Shown here: positions 1-7,637 of the stretch, one piece after another | How positions within the stretch are numbered: the stretch's first letter is position 1 | Layout of the letters: the number at the start of each line of letters is the position of its first letter | Source of the DNA: JBEIFW01 sp046081125 | GTDB lineage: Bacteria > Actinomycetota > Acidimicrobiia > Acidimicrobiales > Ilumatobacteraceae | Reading direction: 5' to 3' | Assembly: GCA_046081125.1 (NCBI GenBank) | Contig: JBJTVH010000057.1 | Span: 45,832 to 109,831, forward strand | DNA: 64,000 nucleotides | Translations under genes and position numbers: made by a program | The notes under the pieces: model-generated | What the model saw: only the letters and a program-made list of their open reading frames with translations | Told to the model about the DNA's origin: nothing | The model's database searches: none

Positions 1-788
1 CAGACCTTCGCGACGGCGAGACCGGCCGATCGGTTCGCAGCGACCAACCGGTCTCGGCGATGCAACATGACGCAGGTTGCTCCGAAGACCAGGCCGGAGA
101 AGATCGTGATCAACGCCGCCGGGACACGCTCGTTTCCGAGGTCGCGGATCATCAAGACGAAGCGCGGCGGCTGAGTCGAGTCGGCCACCGGGCGAGGGGG
201 CGCCTTGCCCGGCTCGGTCGCCTGCTTGAGCAACGGCTGGACCTGCACGAGCGAGTACCGAGGCTCACGCTTGAACGCCAAGAAATCGAGTTCCTCACGC
301 CCGAAGGGCATCGGCCACCGCTTGCCGCCCGTCTCGAACACAGCGACCGGTTCGTAATCTCCCGCCTTGTAGTACTTCGCCTTGTTGATGAGGATCTCAT
401 CGGCGGACGACACGGCCTGGCCCCGTCGGGGATCGTCCTCGGCCAACCTGCGCCAGCCCGGTGCGTCGACGGTCGTCCCCGAGACGGCGATCCCGCCGAC
501 GACGTCGGCGAAGCGTGCCTGGTCGAACTCGACGATGATCTCCTCGGGCTTCCACGACGCGTCGGCGCCCTTGAGGCCGATGCCGTACGCCCACCAGATG
601 ATCCCCATCAGGAACATCCAGCCGAAGAGTCCGGCGAGCGACACCAGGAAGCCGAGTCGGGCGCCCATGTTCGTGCCGAGCAGCAGGTACACGCTCCCCA
701 TCAGCACCACGATGCCGATGACAACGGTGCTAATCCCTCGGATCTCGGGTTGCCAGCTGAAGGCGAGCAGGCTCGCAAGGGTGTTCAT
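1..788 (-). CDS. Membrane protein of the bc-complex operon (3' end outside window)
   Basis: The reading frame is open from an ATG at 788 to the window edge (262 codons), so the C-terminus is missing. Two hydrophobic helices are seen near residues 18-38 and 43-70, then a soluble stretch of about 150 residues, then a third helix near residue 227 followed by basic residues. It starts 5 nt after the stop of the di-heme cytochrome c on the same strand, so it is very probably the next gene of the respiratory operon. I do not recognise the family. A role as accessory subunit or assembly factor of the quinol:cytochrome c or oxidase complex is inferred from position only. Confidence 0.8.
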   Translation of the reverse strand, partial: MNTLASLLAFSWQPEIRGISTVVIGIVVLMGSVYLLLGTNMGARLGFLVSLAGLFGWMFLMGIIWWAYGIGLKGADASWKPEEIIVEFDQARFADVVGGIAVSGTTVDAPGWRRLAEDDPRRGQAVSSADEILINKAKYYKAGDYEPVAVFETGGKRWPMPFGREELDFLAFKREPRYSLVQVQPLLKQATEPGKAPPRPVADSTQPPRFVLMIRDLGNERVPAALITIFSGLVFGATCVMLHRRDRLVAANRSAGLAVAKV

Positions 789-793
789 TGCGG

Positions 794-1864
794 TCACAGG
801 CTCCGGATGTACTTCACGACTTCACTGATCTGCGCATCGGTATAGATGCCGCAGAACCCTGGCATCTTCCCGGAGCCCTGGCCCTGTTGGCCGTACTTCT
901 TGCCGTACTCCGAGCCACGGCAGATGAAGTCCTCGTTGTCCTTCACCGCGGGGAACTGGCGCACTTCCGACCCGCCCGTGAGATTCGGGCCGATCGCTCC
1001 GCCGCCGGCGGTGATACCGGGTGTTCCGTACGACCACCCGCCGGTGTGGCACCGAGCGCAGCTGTACGCACCCGACCCGGCGGCCAGGTTGAACAGCAGC
1101 TCGCCATCCGACTTTCCTGGATTCGCCGCACGGGCCTCATCGAGTGCCTTTCCGACGAGCTCCTGCTGGTCCTTTGCGTTGAGCTTTCCGTCGGAACCGT
1201 TGCAGAGGGGCTTGTCCTTGGTGCACCCCTCTTGCGGGAGCTGGATCGACTCGAGATACGCGATCAGGGTGTCGATCTGCTGGTCGTTCATCGGACCGCC
1301 GCCGGCGAGACCCCACGGCGACATCGGCGAGAACGGCCGGCCGTAGACGAGGATGAACCGCACCTCGTCCTTGGAGAACTTGTACAGGACGGTGTTGACA
1401 GCCGGTGCGTTCCAGTTGACGGATTTCAGTTCGCCCGTGTTCGGGTCGGTGACGCTCGCAGGCGCCTGCCCGCCGATCCCCTTCATGCCGCCGTGGCAGC
1501 CGGCGCAGTTGAAACCACCGTCGGCCGTGGAGGCGAACAACTTGCTGCCCCACGTCGCATATTGCGTTTCCCACTTCGTGCTCGCACCGCTCTGGCGACC
1601 CGGCTCGAAGATCCAGTAGGCCGGCAGCCCGATCGCCACGATGGCGAGGAGAAGCACACCCAGCAGCTGCAACCGCTCGACCCGGAACCCTTCGAGTTTC
1701 TCGTCGTCGTAGAAGGGCTTTCGGTTCGCTGCGAGCTCGACTTCCGAACCCAGTTCGGGCCGGGACTCGCGGTTGTTGACGAACAGGTACCAGCCCCAGC
1801 CCAGGACGAGCAGGACGCCGATCGCCCCGGCGATCGCTGCGTTGGTCGTGCCGACGGCGAGCAT
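794..1864 (-). CDS. Membrane-anchored di-heme cytochrome c (bc complex subunit)
   Basis: The 356-residue protein has two helices near residues 9-29 and 66-86, then two class I cytochrome c domains. Heme-attachment motifs are C120-A-G-C-H124 and C269-A-R-C-H273; M181 and M334 are plausible axial methionines. Extra cysteines (C214/C221 and C315/C338) could form disulfides. The start at 1864 overlaps the Rieske stop in a TGATG arrangement with GGAGGTGG upstream, which excludes a longer upstream reading. It resembles actinobacterial QcrC, which carries two hemes and passes electrons directly to cytochrome c oxidase, but here there are two N-terminal helices. It should act on the outer face of the membrane. 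Confidence 0.9.
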   Translation of the reverse strand: MLAVGTTNAAIAGAIGVLLVLGWGWYLFVNNRESRPELGSEVELAANRKPFYDDEKLEGFRVERLQLLGVLLLAIVAIGLPAYWIFEPGRQSGASTKWETQYATWGSKLFASTADGGFNCAGCHGGMKGIGGQAPASVTDPNTGELKSVNWNAPAVNTVLYKFSKDEVRFILVYGRPFSPMSPWGLAGGGPMNDQQIDTLIAYLESIQLPQEGCTKDKPLCNGSDGKLNAKDQQELVGKALDEARAANPGKSDGELLFNLAAGSGAYSCARCHTGGWSYGTPGITAGGGAIGPNLTGGSEVRQFPAVKDNEDFICRGSEYGKKYGQQGQGSGKMPGFCGIYTDAQISEVVKYIRSL

Positions 1865-2724
1865 CAGTGGCCACCTCCGCCCGCACCGATGCAGTGGGGG
1901 CCTTCCGCTTCCTGACCGGTCGTGTTCGCCCCGATCGGCGGCCCGGCAACGACGACACCGGTGTCGACGACGACCGTGCCGCCTTGCACGGTGACGCCGA
2001 AGCGATCCATGCCGCGCGGCGCCGGTCCGCCCTTCTTCTCCCCGACCCGGTTGTACTGCGAGCCATGGCAGGGGCACTCGAACCACTGCGACGAGGAGCA
2101 CTCAGGAACGCGGCAGCCGAGGTGCGGACACTTCTGGTAGAGGGCGACGAAACCCTCCTTCATGCCGGACAGGACCGGTCCCGAGTACACCTTCTCCGCC
2201 TTGGTGATTCCTTCCTTCGGGAAGGCGGTCACCCACGAACGCGCTTCGGGGAGATAGAAAAAGTTCTTGTTGGCCGCGATCGCCGCCTTCAGGTCTTCGA
2301 CCTTGCCAGCGGTCACCTTGCCGCCGAATCCGCCCGAGACCTTCGGCCAGAGAAACGCCACGACGGCGAGGCCGAACCCGCCGAGACCGACGCTCATCAA
2401 CGTCGTCATGGTGCGGTTGAAGAACTGCCGACGGCTTACGCCGACCACCTCCGGGTCCGGAGGCACGTAGACGGCGGTGGCCGTCGACGTGCGAACCAGG
2501 TCGGTCGAGGAGGTGGCGGGCACCGGTGCCGTGGCCGCCGTCTCGTAAGCCCGCCCGGAGAGCGGGCCGTCGTCACCTCGTGACGAGTCCTTGCGGACGG
2601 TCTCTCGCGACAGCGCGCCGGCACCGCGGCGGGCGTCACTGCGCCGCCTGCTGGTGACGAACCCCAGCAGGCCGAGTACCACGACCACCGCAATGGCGAT
2701 GGCGAGCACGGCGGAAGCGTTCAC
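1864..2724 (-). CDS. qcrA: Rieske [2Fe-2S] protein of the quinol:cytochrome c reductase
   Basis: The 286-residue protein has an N-terminal helix (residues 3-22), a second helix near 107-126 preceded by a twin-arginine stretch SRRQFFNR (97-104), and a C-terminal Rieske domain. Cluster boxes are C199-P-H-L-G-C204 and C217-P-C-H-G-S222. By family rules C199, H201, C217 and H220 bind the cluster and C204-C219 form the disulfide. The start is GTG at 2724 with GAGGTGAT upstream. It lies between the cytochrome b C-terminal half and the di-heme cytochrome c and should take electrons from quinol to cytochrome c. The extra N-terminal helix is typical of actinobacterial Rieske proteins. Confidence 0.95.
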   Translation of the reverse strand: MNASAVLAIAIAVVVVLGLLGFVTSRRRSDARRGAGALSRETVRKDSSRGDDGPLSGRAYETAATAPVPATSSTDLVRTSTATAVYVPPDPEVVGVSRRQFFNRTMTTLMSVGLGGFGLAVVAFLWPKVSGGFGGKVTAGKVEDLKAAIAANKNFFYLPEARSWVTAFPKEGITKAEKVYSGPVLSGMKEGFVALYQKCPHLGCRVPECSSSQWFECPCHGSQYNRVGEKKGGPAPRGMDRFGVTVQGGTVVVDTGVVVAGPPIGANTTGQEAEGPHCIGAGGGGH

Positions 2725-2736
2725 TGCAGCATCACC

Positions 2737-3501
2737 TCACAACTCGAAGAACAGGCCGTCGGACCAGGGAAACACGAAGTTGAAGCCCGGGCCTCGGAAG
2801 AACGACCCGATCATCACCAGCACCGCCCAGAACATCATGTGGATCGTCATCAGCGAGATGGCGAACTTGCGGTCCTCAGGCTTGTTCGAGGGGTTCCGGT
2901 CCATGTACGGGGCGAGGATCAGGATGAACAACCCCATGCCGGGGATGGTCACGCCCGCCACCATGGGGTGGAACATCGTGAGCAGTTCCTGGAGCCCGAG
3001 GAAGTACCAGGGCGCCTTGGACGGGTTCGGCGTCTCGTTCACGTTCGCCAGGCGCAACAGCGGTGCGTTCACGAAGATCGAAAACACGAACGTGAACGCC
3101 GTGCAAAGAAGCGCGGCGACGAATTCCGGCAGGAGCAAATGCGGCCAGGTGTGCACCTTGTCGACCGGGGTGGCCTTGACGTCCTGGATCGATCCGGACT
3201 TGACCACGGTAAGCAGACGGTGGGTGTGGCCGTCAGGACCGGCTCCGATCGGGACACCGGCCGCCGGTGCGGCGGTCGCCAGCGCTCCAGGCCGCTCCGC
3301 CACGGCGACGGCGCCGGCAGCGGTGCTGGAGGCCCCCTCCGCACGCGCCTTTGCCGACTTCGAGCGCTCGAGCAGATGCGCGGGAATGCGGGGATCGCTC
3401 GCCTCTGCGGCCGCCGGTGCCGCATCGGTGGCCTTGGACTCCTCGGCCTTCTGACGGGCCGCTTCCGCCCGCTTGCGTAGGTGTTCGGGAATCTCGGTCA
3501 T
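2737..3501 (-). CDS. Cytochrome b C-terminal half (subunit IV-like)
   Basis: The 254-residue protein carries the cytochrome b helices E-G as a separate polypeptide, as in Bacillus QcrC and b6f PetD. The Qo-site loop reads TPNPSKAPWYFLGLQELL near residues 158-175, as in menaquinol-type complexes. Three hydrophobic segments follow at about 128-146, 183-203 and 218-238. The first ~110 residues are a charged, Ala-rich extension with two copies of a short motif (EIPEHLRKRA at 3-12 and RIPAHLLERS at 38-47). A third copy opens the mono-heme cytochrome c at 5560. The extension has no counterpart in PetD or QcrC that I know. Confidence 0.92.
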   Translation of the reverse strand: MTEIPEHLRKRAEAARQKAEESKATDAAPAAAEASDPRIPAHLLERSKSAKARAEGASSTAAGAVAVAERPGALATAAPAAGVPIGAGPDGHTHRLLTVVKSGSIQDVKATPVDKVHTWPHLLLPEFVAALLCTAFTFVFSIFVNAPLLRLANVNETPNPSKAPWYFLGLQELLTMFHPMVAGVTIPGMGLFILILAPYMDRNPSNKPEDRKFAISLMTIHMMFWAVLVMIGSFFRGPGFNFVFPWSDGLFFEL

Positions 3502-3529
3502 GGCTCCTGGTCTCCCTTCGCTGTCTCGC

Positions 3530-4315
3530 TCACAGTGGCCCGGAGATGCCGCCGTCCTTGCGCACCCGCCAGAAGTGGATCGCCATGAAGATGACGATCA
3601 CGAACGGGAGCATCAGGACGTGGAGGACGTACCACCGCAACAAGGTTTCGGCGCCGATTTCCTTCCCTCCGAGGAGGACGAAGCGCACTTGATCGCCGAA
3701 CACCGGGGTGTAGCCCATCATGTTCGTGCCCACGGCGACCGCCCACAGGGCCAGCTGGTCCCACGGCAGGAGGTAGCCGGTGAACGACAGCAGCAGCGTG
3801 AGCGTAAGGAGGATGACGCCGATCACCCAGTTGAACTCACGAGGCGGCTTGTAGGCCCCGTGGTAGAAGACGCGTGCCATGTGGAGGAACACCGAGAGCA
3901 CCATGAGGTGGGCCGCCCAGCGGTGCATGTTCCGGACCAGGAGGCCGAACGTGACCGAGGTCTCCAAGGACTGGATGTCCGCCCAGGCCTGCGTCGCTGT
4001 CGGTCGGTAGAAGAACATGAGGAAGATCCCCGTCACCGTCAGCAGGATGAAGAGGAAGAACGACAGCCCGCCGAGGCACAGCGTGTAGCTCACCTTGACG
4101 GCATGTCGCTTCACCTTCACCGGATGGAGGTGGTAGAGGACCGAGTTCATGATCACGTAGGACCGGTTCCGCGGACTGTCGGAGTAGCCCTTCCGGAAGA
4201 TCGAGCCGGGCCGGAAGATGGAACTCCAGGCTTGGGAGCCCTGGACCGTCTCGGTCAGTTTGGTCACCCGCTCCTTGGCCGTGAGGCGGGGCTTTTCGTC
4301 GATGGTCTTTGCCAT
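3530..4315 (-). CDS. qcrB: Cytochrome b N-terminal half (b6f/menaquinol type)
   Basis: The 261-residue, four-helix protein binds both b hemes. Candidate ligands are H131/H145 (spacing 14) and H232/H247 (spacing 15); the 14/15 pattern is the b6f and Bacillus type rather than mitochondrial bc1. The segment TLCLGG (C80), followed downstream by FFYRPTATQA, aligns with the b6f stretch whose cysteine covalently binds heme c-n, so a third, c-type heme on the n side is predicted. The protein ends after helix D, and helices E-G are encoded by the next gene. Menaquinol is the likely substrate in an actinobacterium (inference). Confidence 0.95.
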   Translation of the reverse strand: MAKTIDEKPRLTAKERVTKLTETVQGSQAWSSIFRPGSIFRKGYSDSPRNRSYVIMNSVLYHLHPVKVKRHAVKVSYTLCLGGLSFFLFILLTVTGIFLMFFYRPTATQAWADIQSLETSVTFGLLVRNMHRWAAHLMVLSVFLHMARVFYHGAYKPPREFNWVIGVILLTLTLLLSFTGYLLPWDQLALWAVAVGTNMMGYTPVFGDQVRFVLLGGKEIGAETLLRWYVLHVLMLPFVIVIFMAIHFWRVRKDGGISGPL

Positions 4316-4337
4316 GGTGCGCTCGCGTCTCCTGGTC

Positions 4338-4751
4338 CTAGAACCGCATGCCGTAGGCGTAGCCGTGGTTGTTGGTCCGCATGTGGCTGTCGCCGCCGGC
4401 GGCCGGGGTGCCGGCCTTGCCGAGGATGATGACGCCGGTCGGGCAGCGGTCCACGCACAGGGCGCATCGCGTGCACACGTCGTCGTCGATGAGGAAGATC
4501 ACATGGTCGCTGGGGTCACGCCCGGGAAGCTCGGTGTTGACGCTCTCGGAGATCGCCGAGGGCGTGACCATGTGGATGCACTTCCACGGGCAGATGTCCA
4601 CGCAGCCCTCGCACATGATGCACTCGGACTGGTCGATGTGGATGAACTGCTTGGGCTTTACGGCCTTCGCCAGATAGTCGGCGTCGACCTCGACCAGTTG
4701 GTACTGGTCGGACCACTCCGGCATGGGGGGATTGGCGTCGGTCTTTGCCAT
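4338..4751 (-). CDS. 2x[4Fe-4S] ferredoxin-like protein in the bc operon
   Basis: The 137-residue soluble protein has two full cluster motifs, C44-x2-C47-x2-C50-x3-C54-P and C93-x2-C96-x2-C99-x3-C103-P, separated by a longer insert than in small bacterial ferredoxins. The C-terminus is Gly/Ala-rich and ends HGYAYGMRF. It starts at ATG 4751, next to the 3-TM gene stop, and is followed by cytochrome b. Ferredoxins are not standard subunits of bc1 or b6f complexes. The operon position suggests that it either feeds electrons into the complex near heme c-n or receives them in a bifurcating scheme; both are inference. Confidence 0.9.
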   Translation of the reverse strand: MAKTDANPPMPEWSDQYQLVEVDADYLAKAVKPKQFIHIDQSECIMCEGCVDICPWKCIHMVTPSAISESVNTELPGRDPSDHVIFLIDDDVCTRCALCVDRCPTGVIILGKAGTPAAGGDSHMRTNNHGYAYGMRF

Positions 4752-4754
4752 GGT

Positions 4755-5231
4755 TCAGCCCTTCCGCACCAGCGGACGGCCGTAGGTGGACGTGACGACC
4801 TCGGTGGAGGGCTTCGCCTTCCCGCGCTTCTGCCACCACGCCCACATCCAGATCTGGAGGCCGAGGAAGATCACGTGGATGACCACCGCAATCACGTCCC
4901 GAACTTCCTGGTAGGAGATCGTGAAGGGGAACTTCCCGCCGAAGGCCTGCGGTTTGAGGATGTCCCACGGGCCGAACAACACGGCGTCCTTACGCCAGCG
5001 CAGATTGTTGTCGGCATGGTTGAGCCACTGGTGGGGCACCACGCCGTAGGCCATGAAGAACACCATGAAGATGTACGCCGCGGCGAACATCGCCTCACCC
5101 CACGACAGGGGCTTGCCCGGCGGACGCCGCTTGGCGATCGGCACGATCGCCAAGGTGAGCACCACGGTCACGATGATCGAGAAGATGAGCTCGGTGTTGA
5201 GCGGCACCTTCAGCAGGTCGAGCGGAGACAT
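4755..5231 (-). CDS. Three-helix membrane protein, first gene of bc operon
   Basis: The 158-residue protein has helices near 15-33, 46-67 and 120-143, with conserved-looking aromatic and basic loops. The start at 5231 is chosen because AAGGTGG lies about 9 nt upstream and the first helix follows directly; a longer reading to 5330 would run through the promoter. The family is not recognised. Being cotranscribed ahead of the ferredoxin and cytochrome b, it could dock the ferredoxin to the membrane complex (inference). Confidence 0.82.
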   Translation of the reverse strand: MSPLDLLKVPLNTELIFSIIVTVVLTLAIVPIAKRRPPGKPLSWGEAMFAAAYIFMVFFMAYGVVPHQWLNHADNNLRWRKDAVLFGPWDILKPQAFGGKFPFTISYQEVRDVIAVVIHVIFLGLQIWMWAWWQKRGKAKPSTEVVTSTYGRPLVRKG

Positions 5232-5559
5232 CTCGCCTGGTCCACCTTCCTCGTGAAACTGCTCACGATTGTAGTCGTGAGGCCCGTCGGCCGGGCGAGT
5301 CCGTGTGCTCCACATGGCGTCGTGGGTCACGAAGGGCTCGACCGGGCCGTCGGAGGGTTTAGCACCCGGACCATCGGCACTCCGAACGGCCCAGCTCAGA
5401 CCGTTGTGGGATCGTCGTGACGAGGGTCACCGGAGCGGAGTGCCCCGAGCGCAGCGATCACGGGGGATTCACCCGCGCCGGCGGGCGCCCTCTAAGGTTC
5501 TCGCCGACCCCTGGTCGAGAGCCGGCGTGCTGCCGGAGCGCCGAGGCGAAAGGACGTAC
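5232..5559. other. Divergent intergenic region between bc operon and mono-heme cytochrome c
   Basis: This 328-bp stretch is the only large non-coding space in the first 10 kb and must hold promoters for both directions. On the minus side a -10 and palindrome are clear at 5262-5281. On the plus side TAAGGT at 5493-5498 is a candidate -10, but no good -35 is seen. No convincing small gene is visible. Confidence 0.6.
5262..5281 (-). promoter_or_regulatory. Promoter -10 inside a perfect palindrome, bc operon
   Basis: A perfect 7-bp inverted repeat, CTCACGA-N6-TCGTGAG, encloses TACAAT (minus strand, 5273-5268), a near-consensus -10. Transcription would begin near 5261, about 30 nt before the ATG at 5231, leaving room for the ribosome-binding site. 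A dimeric regulator bound here would cover the -10, so repression is the simplest model (inference). Confidence 0.55.
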
Positions 5560-6300
5560 GTGACCGAGATCCCCGAGCATCTCCTGAAGCGGTCGCGCGA
5601 GCGGCGTCAGGCCATGGGCCTGCCGGGCGGTGACGCGCCCGATGGCGGCTCGGCGGGGCCGGCGCCAGCGGCGCCGAGCACGGCGGTGGCGAAGAAAGCC
5701 GCGGCCCCGGCGGCGGCCCCGAAGACGGTGAAGCCGGCGCCGAAGCCCGTTCCTGCTTACGTGCAGGCGGCCGAGCGTCGACGCAAGATCCCGTTCTGGG
5801 CGGCGCCGGTCGTGGGTGTGCTGCCGCTGTGGGCATTCCTCTACTACGGCAGCATGCAGACGCCGGAGCCCAAGGTGAGCGGCCCGCTCGCCGACGGGGC
5901 GAAGGTCTACAACTCCTGCTCGGGGTGCCATGGCGGAGGCGGCGAGGGTGGTGTCGGCTACCCGTTCATCAACGGATCGGTCTACAAGACGTTCCCCGCC
6001 ATCGAGGACATGCTCAACTTCGTGTGGCACGGCAGCGAGGCCTACGTGTCGAAGGGCTCCTACGGGGATCCCGCAGTTGGGCGCAAGCCGCTCGGGCGTG
6101 GCGTGATGCCCGGACAGAACAAGGCCGGCCTCACCGACGCCGAGATCCTCGCCGTGGTGTGCCACGAACGCTTCGTTCTCGCCGGCAAGGAGCAGAGTGG
6201 CGCCGAGTGGGACAAGTGGTGCGCACCGTCGGCCGAGAACTACGTCAAGGTGAAAGACGGCGGATTCGCCGCGGTGGGGATCGACACCTCCAAGGTCTGA
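5560..6300 (+). CDS. Membrane-anchored mono-heme cytochrome c
   Basis: The 246-residue protein has one class I heme domain. Residues 1-20 carry the tag TEIPEHLLKRSRERRQAMG, then an Ala/Pro/Lys-rich linker (30-75), a helix (79-97), and heme motif C120-S-G-C-H124 with M183 as likely sixth ligand (RGVMPGQN). The N-terminus is cytoplasmic and the heme periplasmic. The start is GTG 5560 with GAAAGGAC upstream, and translation from here begins exactly with the tag shared with the cytochrome b half at 2737. It is divergent from the bc operon and is a likely electron shuttle between that complex and a terminal oxidase outside the window (inference). Confidence 0.9.
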   Translation: MTEIPEHLLKRSRERRQAMGLPGGDAPDGGSAGPAPAAPSTAVAKKAAAPAAAPKTVKPAPKPVPAYVQAAERRRKIPFWAAPVVGVLPLWAFLYYGSMQTPEPKVSGPLADGAKVYNSCSGCHGGGGEGGVGYPFINGSVYKTFPAIEDMLNFVWHGSEAYVSKGSYGDPAVGRKPLGRGVMPGQNKAGLTDAEILAVVCHERFVLAGKEQSGAEWDKWCAPSAENYVKVKDGGFAAVGIDTSKV

Positions 6301-6313
6301 GCCTCCGGTGACC

Positions 6314-6351
6314 GACGGCGCCCGGTTCCCACCGGGCGCCGTCGTCGTTTT
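6314..6351 (+). terminator. Rho-independent terminator after cytochrome c
   Basis: A perfect 12-bp stem (GACGGCGCCCGG pairing with CCGGGCGCCGTC), a 6-nt loop TTCCCA and a following GTCGTTTT tail lie 13 nt after the cytochrome c stop. Confidence 0.88.
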
Positions 6352-6386
6352 CCGGCCCGTCACCGGGTTCGGGCAGGCTTACGCCG

Positions 6387-7637
6387 GTGAGCGAGACCAC
6401 ACACGACGTCGTGGTCGTCGGCGGGGGTCCTGCGGGTGCGGCGGCCGGGTTCTGGCTGGCGCGGGCCGGCCACGACGTCTGCATCGTCGAGCGCCAGAGC
6501 TTCCCGAGGGACAAGACCTGCGGGGACGCCCTCACCCCACGGGCCGTCCGGCAACTCGAGGACATGGGCCTCGCCGACGCGTTGGCGCCCTTCCACCGGT
6601 TCGAGGGACTCCGTGCGCTCGCCCATGGCAAGGTCCTCGAGCTCGCCTGGCCGGGTCACCCGGACTATCCGGCGCACGGCTATGTCGTGCGCCGCCGGGA
6701 ACTCGACCATCTCGTCACCGACCATGCCGTGGCCGCCGGCGTCACGCTCCGCACCGGCACCGAGGCTGTCGCCCCGGTCCTCGACCGCGGCTTTGTTCGG
6801 GGCGCGGTCGTGCAACGCAAGGGGCTCTCGACCACCGAGGAGATCCGAGGCCGGTTCGTCGTGGTCGCCGACGGTGCCAACAGCCGGTTCGGTCGTGCGC
6901 TCGGCACGTTCCGGACACGCGAATGGCCCTATGGCACGGCGATCCGCTCGTACTGGGAGAGCCCACGGCACGCCGAGCCCTGGATCGAATCGACCCTCGA
7001 CGTCACCGACCGCAACGGCAACCCGATGCCCGGATACGGCTGGATCTTCCCCGTCGGTGACGGCACCGTGAACGTCGGTGTCGGCCTGCTGTCGACCTTC
7101 CGCGACTTCAAGGGTGTCAACACCTCACACCTCTTGGCGGACTACGTCGGCGCGGCGCCGTCGTCTTGGGGCCTCGACCCCGCTCGTCCGGTGTGCCGGC
7201 CAGCCGCAGGCAAGCTGCCCATGGGCGGTTCGGTCGGACCCAAGGCGGGCCCCACATACCTGGTCGTGGGAGATGCCGCCGGCACCGTCAATCCCTTCAA
7301 CGGCGCGGGGATCGACTACGCCTACGAATCGGGGCGGCTGGCGGCCGAGATCCTCCACCAGGCGCTCGCCGGCGACGATCCGCTCGTGCTCCAGACCTAC
7401 GAGCGGCTGCTCAAGGCGGAGTACGGGCAGTACTTCAAGGTGGCCCGGCTGTTCGCCAAGCTCATCGGACGACCCGCCCTCATGCGGGAACTGACCCGGG
7501 TGGGGATGCACAGCCGCTCGCTGATGGAGTGGGTGCTGCGGATCATGGCCAATCTGCTGCGCCCCGACGAGACGGGCCCCGCCGAGGCGGCCTACAAGGC
7601 GGCCGCAGCGCTCGCTCGACTCGTCCCGAACGCGTAG
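6387..7637 (+). CDS. Geranylgeranyl reductase family FAD oxidoreductase
   Basis: The 416-residue flavoprotein begins VVVVGGGPAGAAAG (residues 8-21), the FAD dinucleotide fold. It then has the family motif FPRDKTCGDALTPRA (39-53) and a second FAD contact GDAAGTVNPFNGAGIDYA near 295-312. Such enzymes reduce isoprenoid double bonds in chlorophyll side chains, archaeal lipids or, as MenJ in mycobacteria, the menaquinone tail. Next to a menaquinol-type bc complex and with no photosynthesis genes in view, menaquinone saturation is the best guess (inference). The start is GTG 6387. It converges on hemL with no gap. Confidence 0.88.
   Translation: MSETTHDVVVVGGGPAGAAAGFWLARAGHDVCIVERQSFPRDKTCGDALTPRAVRQLEDMGLADALAPFHRFEGLRALAHGKVLELAWPGHPDYPAHGYVVRRRELDHLVTDHAVAAGVTLRTGTEAVAPVLDRGFVRGAVVQRKGLSTTEEIRGRFVVVADGANSRFGRALGTFRTREWPYGTAIRSYWESPRHAEPWIESTLDVTDRNGNPMPGYGWIFPVGDGTVNVGVGLLSTFRDFKGVNTSHLLADYVGAAPSSWGLDPARPVCRPAAGKLPMGGSVGPKAGPTYLVVGDAAGTVNPFNGAGIDYAYESGRLAAEILHQALAGDDPLVLQTYERLLKAEYGQYFKVARLFAKLIGRPALMRELTRVGMHSRSLMEWVLRIMANLLRPDETGPAEAAYKAAAALARLVPNA

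Noticed and set aside
60..845. Plus-strand frame at the window start
   Set aside because: It is antisense to a convincing minus-strand membrane protein gene that follows the cytochrome c in the operon.
5466..5498. -35/-10 for the mono-heme cytochrome c gene
   Set aside because: TAAGGT is present, but the TTCACC candidate is 19 bp away and weak; mentioned only in the intergenic entry.
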